Of a DNA stretch of 22,450 nt, positions 6,783 to 11,432 are shown in pieces. Position 1 is the stretch's first letter. Each line of letters opens with the position of its first letter. Source of the DNA: a virus; IMG/VR virus record IMGVR_UViG_3300042402_001265, positions 1-22,450 of that record; one strand, given 5' to 3'. Under the pieces are notes generated by a model. That model did not search any database, was not told the DNA's origin, and worked only from the letters and a program-made list of their open reading frames with translations. A program made the position numbers and the translations under genes.

Positions 6783-6836
6783 AACGCAATTAGTAGTGAA
6801 GCGTTATATGATTAGAGGGAAATATTTTCTCTCTAC
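6783..6836 (+). promoter_or_regulatory. Two hairpins in the leader of secreted protein B
   Basis: AACGC (6783-6787) pairs with GCGTT (6801-6805), and TAGAGGGA (6813-6820) pairs with TCTCTCTA (6828-6835, one G-U) around an AAT/ATT-closed loop. No T-run follows. They lie between the two secreted-protein genes and upstream of the AAGGAG at 6850, so an mRNA stability or processing role is more likely than termination. Confidence 0.35.
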
Positions 6837-6861
6837 TTTCAAATTGAAAAAGGAGATTTAC

Positions 6862-7044
6862 ATGAAATACTTAACAGCGTTGTTCGTATCATTGTTCGCA
6901 GTATCCGCTTTTGCGCAAGCACCTGCTGCCAAGAAAGAAGAGAAAAAGGCAGAAGCCAAGCCAGCAGCAACTAAGCCAGCTGATGCCAAAAGTGCCCCAG
7001 CAGCAAAAAAGGACGATAAAAAAGCCGAGCCTGCTAAGAAGTAA
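6862..7044 (+). CDS. Secreted Lys/Ala-rich protein B
   Basis: A 60-residue protein with a strong AGGAG ribosome binding site; the in-frame ATG at 6796 lacks one. The signal peptide is residues 1-18 (TALFVSLFAVSA core, cleavage SAFA|QAP). The mature 42 residues are KKEEKK, PAATKPAD and PAAKKDDKK repeats. Signal peptide and low-complexity tail both resemble the protein at 6505, so the pair is probably a tandem duplication that diverged. The downstream +1 frame stays open for 77 codons (see the entry at 7043). Polycationic periplasmic proteins are unusual in the middle of a T4-type replication region. Confidence 0.7.
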   Translation: MKYLTALFVSLFAVSAFAQAPAAKKEEKKAEAKPAATKPADAKSAPAAKKDDKKAEPAKK

Positions 7045-7276
7045 TAATCTAGTATATGTCATCACTGTTGGTGACGACAATTATGAAATCGACAGTGATG
7101 ATGTTTTACAGACAGGATTTCGTCGTCCAGAGTTAGTAGAGTTAGATAATGATGATGACGAACTTTCTGATTATGTAAAATTTAGACTCTTTTTAGCAAG
7201 ACAGCTTGCTTTGATGAAGTTTGAATATATAAATAATATTAGTCCCAGGGATGGGATCGTCAAAGATGGAACCTAG
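7043..7276 (+). pseudogene. Conserved-looking ORF lacking a start codon
   Basis: Right after the stop of protein B, the +1 frame encodes a normal-looking protein: VYVITVGDDNYEIDSDDVL, then GFRRPELVELDNDDDELSDY, then VKFRLFLARQLALMKFEY. There is no ATG, GTG or TTG in this frame between 7043 and the coding part, and no good ribosome binding site. Either the first codon was lost (CTA GTA TAT lies where ATG TAT would be expected), or a +1 shift fuses it to protein B, or a rare start is used. The acidic, then amphipathic-helix design looks selected. The last codons run into the predicted late promoter and RNA, so the functional protein would end near 7230. Confidence 0.4.
7228..7235 (+). promoter_or_regulatory. 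T4 late-promoter octamer TATAAATA
   Basis: An exact TATAAATA, the T4 late promoter element recognised by gp55 with the gp33/gp45 clamp. The usual geometry puts the RNA start near 7241. It is the only exact + strand copy I found. By composition about two chance copies would be expected on this strand, so its meaning rests on position, directly before the structured RNA. Confidence 0.4.
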
Positions 7277-7303
7277 TCCTATCGCGACGTAGTACTCTAG
7301 GAA

Positions 7304-7333
7304 CTGGTTGGGGGAAACCAGAAAAGAACCCCC
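7304..7333 (+). ncRNA. Compact H-type pseudoknot inside the candidate RNA
   Basis: CTGGTT (7304-7309) pairs with AACCAG (7316-7321). Its loop GGGGG (7310-7314) pairs with CCCCC (7329-7333) across an A-rich linker AAAAGAA (7322-7328). If the T-A closing pair opens, the loop lengths (1, 2 and 7) are close to the classic H-type fold with an A-rich minor-groove strand. Confidence 0.5.
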
Positions 7334-7440
7334 ACTAATTTAAGAATCCACCTTAGGATCCGTTCGTTGCTACGGCATAAGGCGTCCGTGTAATTACACC
7401 TTCGACACGAAAGTTCGAACCAGTATAAGGTAAGCTGGAT

Positions 7441-7468
7441 GATATGCCTTCGGGGTATCAATTTTTTT
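7441..7468 (+). terminator. Intrinsic terminator with UUCG tetraloop
   Basis: GATAT and CC (7441-7448, one bulged G) pair with GG and GTATC (7453-7459) around TTCG, followed by CAA and seven T (7462-7468). The cUUCGg tetraloop is unusually stable. It ends the candidate RNA 29 bases before the next start codon. Confidence 0.65.
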
Positions 7469-7496
7469 AATCAAACTCGCTGAAAAGGAGAACAAT

Positions 7497-7721
7497 ATGT
7501 TATCAGCAATCAACACATCAATCGATACAGTATCAAGTATCAAATCTAACTTCGTTAAGACATTCGTTCAAAACGAAGAAATCAAAAAACAACTCCAAAC
7601 TTATATTGATGCTCAGCAATCATTTGCTAAGAACGTCGCTAAGTCATCTGTAGATTTCTTTACTGCAGTTGGCATGTCGGCATCTTCATTTGATGCTAAG
7701 AAAGCATTTGCTACTAAGTAA
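7497..7721 (+). CDS. Phasin-like small protein
   Basis: A 74-residue protein with an AAAAGGAG ribosome binding site. It is helical: an N-terminal INTSIDTVSSIKSNFVKTF, then a segment (QTYIDAQQSFAKNVAKSSVDFFTAVG) whose spacing resembles the core of bacterial phasins, the amphipathic coats of polyhydroxyalkanoate granules, though the protein is about half their length. Phasins and Hsp20 proteins both sit at granule or aggregate surfaces, and hsp20 follows here after 10 bases. No promoter is visible between the terminator at 7441-7468 and this gene, so read-through of that terminator or an unseen promoter must supply its transcription. The phasin call is tentative. Confidence 0.45.
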   Translation: MLSAINTSIDTVSSIKSNFVKTFVQNEEIKKQLQTYIDAQQSFAKNVAKSSVDFFTAVGMSASSFDAKKAFATK

Positions 7722-7731
7722 GGAGGAAAAT

Positions 7732-8208
7732 ATGGGTCACGATTTTATCCCCACATTCTGGGGCACTAAAGACATTGACAAATTTTTTGTAGGATTCGAT
7801 GAACAATGGAATCGCTTACAAAAACTACATGATGATGTAACAAAAAATATTCCAAACTATCCACCATACAACATTCGCAAGAATGATGATAACCATTATA
7901 CCATTGAGATCGCTGTCGCTGGTTTCGGTCAGCAAGATATCGATATCGAAATGGCTGATGGTAAACTTATTGTTCGTGGAGAACTAAAGACAGACGATGA
8001 GCATAATGACTTCTTGTTCAAAGGTATCGCAAATCGTGCGTTCACTCGATCATTCGTACTAAATGACGAAGTAGAAGTTAAGGATGCAGAGATGATCAAT
8101 GGTATGCTTAAAATTTTCTTGGAGCGTTTAATTCCAGAACATAAGCAACCAAAGAAAATCGCAGTGAGATCTCGTAGTGAAAAGCAATTACTTACTGAGG
8201 ATAAATGA
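7732..8208 (+). CDS. Small heat shock protein (Hsp20/alpha-crystallin)
   Basis: A 158-residue protein with a strong AAGGAGG site. The alpha-crystallin domain spans about residues 45-145: YNIRKNDDNHYTIEIAVAGF, then IEMADGKLIVRGE, then the F-x-x-x-IANRAFTRSFVL block typical of IbpA-type proteins and the ending GMLKIFLERLIPE. Hsp20 proteins bind unfolding proteins without ATP; T4-type cyanophages and other myophages often carry one. It is closest in pattern to proteobacterial IbpA, so a host origin is plausible. It overlaps the next mini-ORF. Confidence 0.9.
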   Translation: MGHDFIPTFWGTKDIDKFFVGFDEQWNRLQKLHDDVTKNIPNYPPYNIRKNDDNHYTIEIAVAGFGQQDIDIEMADGKLIVRGELKTDDEHNDFLFKGIANRAFTRSFVLNDEVEVKDAEMINGMLKIFLERLIPEHKQPKKIAVRSRSEKQLLTEDK

Positions 8209-8342
8209 TGAAAACATTTTTCCGCAAAGTTTACATTGCTCTAAAGGGACTTGGTTATGCCAAAGCAGCTGCTGATCTTGCCAGAAATGGTAAGCATAAA
8301 GAAGCACAAGCATTAATGGCAAAGTATGGAGAATGTAAATGA
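8205..8342 (+). CDS. Basic mini-protein downstream of hsp20
   Basis: A 44-45 residue ORF overlapping the hsp20 stop as ATGATG; either ATG (8205 or 8208) may be used. It reads as one amphipathic helix pair: FFRKVYIALKGLGYAKAAADLA, then NGKHKEAQALMAKYGECK. The Ala-rich, Lys-rich helix with a GYAKAAADLARNGK core looks like a known T4-type mini-protein of unknown function. Overlaps on both sides mean that it is translated with the hsp20 operon. Confidence 0.6.
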   Translation: MMKTFFRKVYIALKGLGYAKAAADLARNGKHKEAQALMAKYGECK

Positions 8343-8413
8343 ATAACTGGATCCCAATGACAGATGATGATTGGGATTGGGTGAATGGTAAACAACCACA
8401 ACCAAGTAAGTGA
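8339..8413 (+). CDS. 24-residue mini-ORF
   Basis: Overlaps the preceding stop codon as ATGA and ends 4 bases before a strong terminator stem. It encodes MNNWIPMTDDDWDWVNGKQP and a short PSK tail. The Trp/Asp-rich composition is like short phage proteins. Its existence rests on the ATGA overlap and position only. Confidence 0.4.
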   Translation: MNNWIPMTDDDWDWVNGKQPQPSK

Positions 8414-8417
8414 TAGT

Positions 8418-8442
8418 AAGGGAGCTTCGGCTCCCTTTTTTT
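8418..8442 (+). terminator. Strong intrinsic terminator with UUCG loop
   Basis: AAGGGAGC (8418-8425) pairs perfectly with GCTCCCTT (8430-8437) around TTCG, followed by a continuous T-run to 8442. It closes the phasin/hsp20 operon. Confidence 0.92.
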
Positions 8443-8459
8443 ATAAGAAACATACCATG

Positions 8460-8467
8460 CATAAATA
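8460..8467 (+). promoter_or_regulatory. Late-promoter-like octamer before a gene without SD
   Basis: CATAAATA differs from the T4 late octamer in its first base only. With normal late spacing the RNA would start at about 8473, the A of the start codon of the next gene, giving a leaderless mRNA. Confidence 0.25.
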
Positions 8468-8472
8468 TATGT

Positions 8473-8739
8473 ATGGAACAAAAAAAAATTACCCTCGGAA
8501 ATCGTCTTGTATCTTACAGAACTGCTGTGAGAGGGAATTGGGTAATCAAAGCATCAAATTATAATGATGAACAGGTGGTTGTTATTGGTTACAACAAAAT
8601 TTCTTCCCATTTTTTCACAAGAGTGTTCACCGACTTCAAAGAAGTTGTTGATTTTATAGAATTTTTGACTTTCAACCAGCTACCAACCCTTGATGGCGAA
8701 GAATTTCCCGAATTTCCAGACCCCAAAAACGACCTGTAA
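8473..8739 (+). CDS. Hypothetical protein between two terminators
   Basis: An 88-residue protein from the ATG at 8473 (MEQKKITLGNRLVSYRT). There is no Shine-Dalgarno sequence in the preceding 20 bases, and the gene follows a strong terminator with no sigma70 promoter, hence the late-promoter suggestion above. It predicts as mixed alpha/beta: GNWVIKASNYNDEQVVVIGYN strands, then FFTRVFTDFKEVVDFIEFL helix, and a Pro/Glu/Asp-rich tail. The last codons use CCC and are part of the C-rich tract that continues downstream. I do not recognise a family. Confidence 0.6.
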   Translation: MEQKKITLGNRLVSYRTAVRGNWVIKASNYNDEQVVVIGYNKISSHFFTRVFTDFKEVVDFIEFLTFNQLPTLDGEEFPEFPDPKNDL

Positions 8740-8740
8740 G

Positions 8741-8757
8741 CCCATTTTTTGGGTTTT
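8741..8757 (+). terminator. Weak hairpin with T-run after the previous gene
   Basis: CCCA (8741-8744) pairs with TGGG (8750-8753) around five T and is followed by TTTT, starting 2 bases after the stop codon. Confidence 0.4.
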
Positions 8758-8761
8758 CCAG

Positions 8762-8793
8762 CCCCAAACCCCTATACCAACCCCAAAAACCCC
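8762..8793 (-). other. Canonical G-quadruplex motif on the - strand
   Basis: The + strand carries CCCC-AAA-CCCC-TATACCAA-CCCC-AAAAA-CCCC, so the - strand carries four runs of four G with loops of 5, 8 and 3 bases. This meets the strict G4N1-8 pattern and is very unlikely by chance in AT-rich DNA. The + strand could form an i-motif. It is non-coding and lies 12 bp after a weak terminator. Confidence 0.6.
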
Positions 8794-8832
8794 TCCAAGG
8801 ACCCAAAAATCGTCCTGTAGGGGTCTTTTTTT
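8785..8832 (+). terminator. Two-tier hairpin with long T-run
   Basis: ACCCCT (8789-8794) pairs with AGGGGT (8819-8824). Inside, AGGAC (8798-8802) pairs with GTCCT (8812-8816). A T-run starts at 8826 and can pair with the A-run at 8785-8788, giving a bidirectional-looking intrinsic terminator. Its 5' CCCC is shared with the G-quadruplex motif, so the two structures compete. Confidence 0.6.
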
Positions 8833-8873
8833 TGCGAAAACCCCCAATTTTGGCTAAAAACCATGATTTTAGT

Positions 8874-8922
8874 AGGGTTTTTCTAAAAAACCCTTGACAT
8901 TTATTCGTTTTGGCTGTATAAT
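8874..8922 (+). promoter_or_regulatory. Promoter P5 with a 9-bp palindrome against its -35 box
   Basis: TTGACA (8894-8899) and TATAAT (8917-8922), 17-bp spacer. AGGGTTTTT (8874-8882) and AAAAACCCT (8886-8894) form a perfect inverted repeat that ends on the first base of the -35 box, as an operator might. The spacer matches that of P1 at 14 of 17 bases. Confidence 0.8.
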
Positions 8923-8952
8923 TACTCTATAATGATTGAAAAAGGACTTGAT

Positions 8953-9318
8953 ATGTTAGTTTGGGAAGATATGACCGAAAAGCAGCAACTGGAATGTACC
9001 CTTTGGGATGCCTACAAAGATGCTCATGGCGTTCGTCCTCGTTTTATGAACATGGAAGTTATGTCTGTTGAAGAACTCAAACAAGAACTAGAGCGTTGTG
9101 TTGTTGTCATTGAAGAAAATGAAAAACAACGCACGATTGATGAAGAACGTGCGTCGCACGACTTTGAGATGCGTATGTTGAATCTCATGATGTGTGGTGC
9201 TAAGAATCGTGAACAAGCAGTGCGCTGGGTTCACGAAGCAGAAGGCAGTGATGGCGATGATGAGTATCTTTGCTTTCTGCTTGGTTTGCCGTATGGCTAT
9301 TTTCGTAAAGTCGCATAA
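8953..9318 (+). CDS. Hypothetical acidic phage protein
   Basis: A 121-residue protein from the ATG at 8953, which has AAAAGGA 8 bases upstream. The ATG at 8932 would lie only about 3 bases after the transcription start. The N-terminus MLVWEDMTEKQQLECTLWDAYKDAHGVRPR is like a phage family whose members start with a Trp-rich helix and a GVRPR motif. A long Glu-rich coiled-coil-like helix follows (VEELKQELERCVVVIEENEKQR), then a Met-rich segment and a C-terminal LLGLPYGYFRKVA. Function unknown. It is the first gene of the P5 operon. Confidence 0.7.
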   Translation: MLVWEDMTEKQQLECTLWDAYKDAHGVRPRFMNMEVMSVEELKQELERCVVVIEENEKQRTIDEERASHDFEMRMLNLMMCGAKNREQAVRWVHEAEGSDGDDEYLCFLLGLPYGYFRKVA

Positions 9319-9329
9319 GGAGATTCGAC

Positions 9330-9794
9330 ATGGGTTTGGATATGTATCTGTCAGCCAAGAAATACATGAGTAGGTATTTCGATCCTTCTGATTCTAACAA
9401 GATTGCCAGCATCAATGAATTGTTCGGTGTTGATGGTGATGAAGAAAACGATTATGGCGCACAGGAAGTTACTTTCCGTGTCGCTTACTGGCGAAAAGCC
9501 AATGCGATTCACCAGTGGTTCGTTGAGAATGTGCAAAATGGTGTTGATGAATGCCAAGAAGCATATGTTCCTCGCGAGAAACTTGAAGAGTTGTTGAAAC
9601 TCTGCGAACAGATTATCGCTGAGCCGAAACAAGCAATTGAATTAATGCCAACTCGCAGTGGGTTTTTCTTCGGTTCAACTGAATACGATGATTGGTACAT
9701 GGGCGATATTCAGTTTACTGCTGACCGAATTAAAAAGATTCTGTCAGACCCTGCGTTCGAAAAGGCAGATTTTTACTATCAGTCGAGCTGGTAA
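9330..9794 (+). CDS. MGLDMYL-type conserved phage protein
   Basis: A 154-residue protein with an AAGGAG site 11 bases after the previous stop. The start MGLDMYLSAKKY and the block VAYWRKANAIHQWFVENVQNG are signatures of a widespread phage/bacterial family (members usually begin MGLDMYL and carry YWRKAN-x-IH-x-WF) with no known activity. The middle predicts as a long helix and the end as FFFGSTEYDDWYMGDI strands. The stop overlaps the next start (TAATG), so translation is coupled. Confidence 0.75.
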   Translation: MGLDMYLSAKKYMSRYFDPSDSNKIASINELFGVDGDEENDYGAQEVTFRVAYWRKANAIHQWFVENVQNGVDECQEAYVPREKLEELLKLCEQIIAEPKQAIELMPTRSGFFFGSTEYDDWYMGDIQFTADRIKKILSDPAFEKADFYYQSSW

Positions 9795-10021
9795 TGGCAA
9801 ATAATCATTTTCTTCGTAAGATGGCATCTGATGAACTTCGCGATACATTATTTTTCGCATCAGGAGAACTCGTCGCAAAAGAAAAAGGTAAAGATATCGT
9901 CACATTGAGTGTGCCGAATGTGACAGTTGTAATAAAACACAACAGAAACATCAAAATTAATGGCACAAATCATAAATCTATTTCTGAAGCGAAGAGAACA
10001 CTACAGAGGATACTATGTTAA
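9794..10021 (+). CDS. Hypothetical protein
   Basis: A 75-residue basic protein coupled to the preceding gene by a one-base TAATG overlap. The N-terminal helix (FLRKMASDELRDTLFFASGELV) is followed by beta strands (DIVTLSVPNVTVVIKHNRNIKING) and a short C-terminal helix. No family is recognised. It overlaps the next mini-ORF by 7 bases. Confidence 0.6.
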   Translation: MANNHFLRKMASDELRDTLFFASGELVAKEKGKDIVTLSVPNVTVVIKHNRNIKINGTNHKSISEAKRTLQRILC

Positions 10022-10143
10022 ATTTAATTTTTGGTATTTTTATTGGAATTGCTGTAGCAACTGTTGGTTTTTCTGGTATTGCTTCTTTCTTAGACAAAGC
10101 AGTTGATCAAACGAAAATAGTAATAAAAGAGAATGTAAAATAA
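10015..10143 (+). CDS. Single-span membrane mini-protein
   Basis: A 42-residue ORF with an AGAGGA site, overlapping the previous gene. Residues 1-26 form one hydrophobic span (LNLIFGIFIGIAVATVGFSGIASFL), and the remaining 16 are charged (DKAVDQTKIVIKENVK). Membrane mini-proteins near early phage genes may be inhibitors of host functions or of superinfection; nothing here decides this. Its stop lies one base before the next -35 box. Confidence 0.6.
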   Translation: MLNLIFGIFIGIAVATVGFSGIASFLDKAVDQTKIVIKENVK

Positions 10144-10144
10144 T

Positions 10145-10173
10145 TTGACAAAAATAAACCTACATAGTATAAT
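10145..10173 (+). promoter_or_regulatory. Sigma70-type promoter P6
   Basis: TTGACA (10145-10150) and TATAAT (10168-10173), 17-bp spacer, one base after the previous stop. It serves the genes from 10197 and possibly through gene 43. Confidence 0.85.
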
Positions 10174-10196
10174 GATTGTATGTTTGTGGAGGATTT

Positions 10197-10373
10197 ATGT
10201 CAGATGCTTATATTGTAACTGCCTACTATAAAGGTATCCGAGTAAGAACAGAATACTGTGATAACTGGTTAAGAGCAGAAACTGTTGTTTCAGAATTGAA
10301 AAACATGAGTTTCCAAATTGACGAAGTTCGAATGAAAAAAGTGGAGGATGATGATGCCGAATTGGTGCGATAA
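10197..10373 (+). CDS. Small hypothetical protein
   Basis: A 58-residue protein; the ATG at 10197 follows GGAGG (10188-10192), whereas the in-frame ATG at 10176 would sit within the promoter. It predicts as beta-beta-alpha-beta (AYIVTAYYKGIRVRTEYCD, then WLRAETVVSELKNM, then IDEVRMKKV), a ferredoxin-like half-fold. No family is recognised. It overlaps the next gene by 20 bases. Confidence 0.6.
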   Translation: MSDAYIVTAYYKGIRVRTEYCDNWLRAETVVSELKNMSFQIDEVRMKKVEDDDAELVR

Positions 10374-10860
10374 CAGTGTTCGTCTTACGCATGAAGACAA
10401 AAGTAAAATAGATGCTCTTGAGATAGAACTCAAGAAGTGGAATGACAATAATTTTCAAGATGGTGCGCAAGTCTTTAACCATCTTCGTCCTCGTCCAGCA
10501 GATCAAGAAGAAAATTGGTATGACTGGAATATTCATAATTGGGGGTCTAAATGGGATGCCAGCATAATTGATTGGGATCGCGAAGATGACAATAATATTC
10601 ATGTCTATTTTGATTCTGCTTGGTCACCACCTGTCACACTCTATGAGTATCTAACAGAGCAGGGTTGGCAAGTAAATGCGATTTATCATGAGTGTGGTAT
10701 GGCATATATCGGTCAATACACAAGTATTGACGGAGACGATTATTATGAATATGACATTACTGATGAAGAGTCTATTGAGAACTTACCAGAAGACCTGATC
10801 GAGTTTGCTGATTTGCGAACTGCGCATCAGGATTGGAAAGAAAGCGAAGAGCAACAATGA
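10354..10860 (+). CDS. YubB/DUF1281-like (Api92-type) phage protein
   Basis: A 168-residue protein; of three ATGs in a row region (10348, 10351, 10354) the last gives the family start MPNWCDNSVRL and has GGAGGATG upstream. The family signature continues with HNWGSKWDAS, DSAWSPPVTLYEYL and GWQVNAIYHECG. This is the ferredoxin-like domain of Api92/YubB proteins found in phages and plasmids. The activity is unknown. The C-terminus is acidic. Coupling by ATGA to the exonuclease gene suggests joint expression with DNA metabolism genes. Confidence 0.75.
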   Translation: MPNWCDNSVRLTHEDKSKIDALEIELKKWNDNNFQDGAQVFNHLRPRPADQEENWYDWNIHNWGSKWDASIIDWDREDDNNIHVYFDSAWSPPVTLYEYLTEQGWQVNAIYHECGMAYIGQYTSIDGDDYYEYDITDEESIENLPEDLIEFADLRTAHQDWKESEEQQ

Positions 10861-11429
10861 TGTACATGTTTGACGTAGAGACTCTCGGAGTAGAGTCTAC
10901 TACTGTTATTTTATCAGCAGCAGCAATTAAGTTTGATCCAAATAATTTATCAAAAACCTATGATGATTATTTGGCAGAAGCATTTTTTGTAAAGTTTGAT
11001 GTTCAAGATCAAGTAAAAAATTACAAACGTACTATTGATAAGTCTACTATGGAATGGTGGGCAAATCAACATGACTACGTTCGGAAAATTAGTTTCATTC
11101 CAAGCAAAAATGATGATGTTTCTGCGATTGACGGACTAAATTTATTATATGATTACCTTGGTCCCCAAGATGGCAGTAATACTTTTTGGGCACGTGGTTC
11201 TCTCGACCAGATGTCGATCGATAGTCTCTGTAAAGTAGTAGGAAAAGAATTAATCGCACCATACAACTGTTGGCGTGATGTTCGTACTGCATTAGATTGC
11301 CTTTGCGAGACAACTAAAAATGGATATTGTCAAATGAAAATTCCTTTTGACAAAAACTCAAATGTTATTAAGCATCATCCTGTTCATGATTGCGCTTACG
11401 ATATTATGATGCTACTTCACGGAAAATGA
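10857..11429 (+). CDS. dexA: DexA-like 3'-5' exonuclease (DEDD)
   Basis: A 190-residue protein starting MMYMFDVETLG, so the first catalytic pair is D6-x-E8 (ExoI of the DnaQ fold). The ATG overlaps the previous stop. A middle block FWARGSLDQMSIDSL fits ExoII (D in SLDQ), and a C-terminal HHPVHDCAYDI supplies the DEDDh His and Asp. The order and size fit T4 DexA (exonuclease A, 227 residues), a nuclease for single-stranded DNA. The neighbouring polymerase gene begins 3 bases after the stop. Members of the related RNase AS family look similar, so an RNA substrate cannot be excluded. Confidence 0.8.
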   Translation: MMYMFDVETLGVESTTVILSAAAIKFDPNNLSKTYDDYLAEAFFVKFDVQDQVKNYKRTIDKSTMEWWANQHDYVRKISFIPSKNDDVSAIDGLNLLYDYLGPQDGSNTFWARGSLDQMSIDSLCKVVGKELIAPYNCWRDVRTALDCLCETTKNGYCQMKIPFDKNSNVIKHHPVHDCAYDIMMLLHGK

Positions 11430-11432
11430 TGA

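Larger units (their letters stand above)
7241..7468 (+). ncRNA. Candidate structured phage RNA
   Basis: About 228 non-coding bases filled with local pairing. A GNRA-like hairpin lies at 7243-7256 (TCCCA-GGGA-TGGGA). CCTAG pairs with CTAGG (7272-7276/7297-7301). An H-type pseudoknot lies at 7304-7333. ATCC pairs with GGAT (7346-7349/7356-7359). CGTGT pairs with ACACG (7387-7391/7405-7409), CCAG with CTGG (7420-7423/7435-7438). A UUCG hairpin plus T-run ends it at 7441-7468. A late-promoter octamer lies at the 5' edge. The local base usage (GGGGG, CCCCC, TTCG, CGCG) is unlike the AT-rich genes. I cannot assign it to a known family. It does not fit a tRNA, tmRNA or a riboswitch that I know. It could be a stand-alone late sRNA or a long leader of the phasin/hsp20 genes. 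Confidence 0.5.

Noticed and set aside
6911-7042. Long + strand frame (MRKHLLPRKKRKRQKP...) overlapping secreted protein B
   Set aside because: It is the +1 shadow of the Lys/Ala repeats. Only the part after 7043 looks like real protein.
7304-7340. preQ1 riboswitch in the pseudoknot region
   Set aside because: The H-type layout and A-rich strand are similar, but the loop is G5 rather than the preQ1 consensus, and the downstream gene is not a queuosine gene.
7413-7420. GTTCGAAC, like a tRNA T-loop
   Set aside because: The flanks do not form a 5-bp T-stem, and no acceptor stem, anticodon arm or CCA end could be built around it.
7241-7468. tmRNA or self-cleaving ribozyme
   Set aside because: There is no tRNA-like domain or tag frame, and no complete hammerhead or pistol core; only isolated GAAA or CTGGATGA pieces occur.
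10195-10602. 135-codon - strand open frame
   Set aside because: It overlaps two well-supported + strand genes, has low-complexity hydrophobic content and no ribosome binding site.
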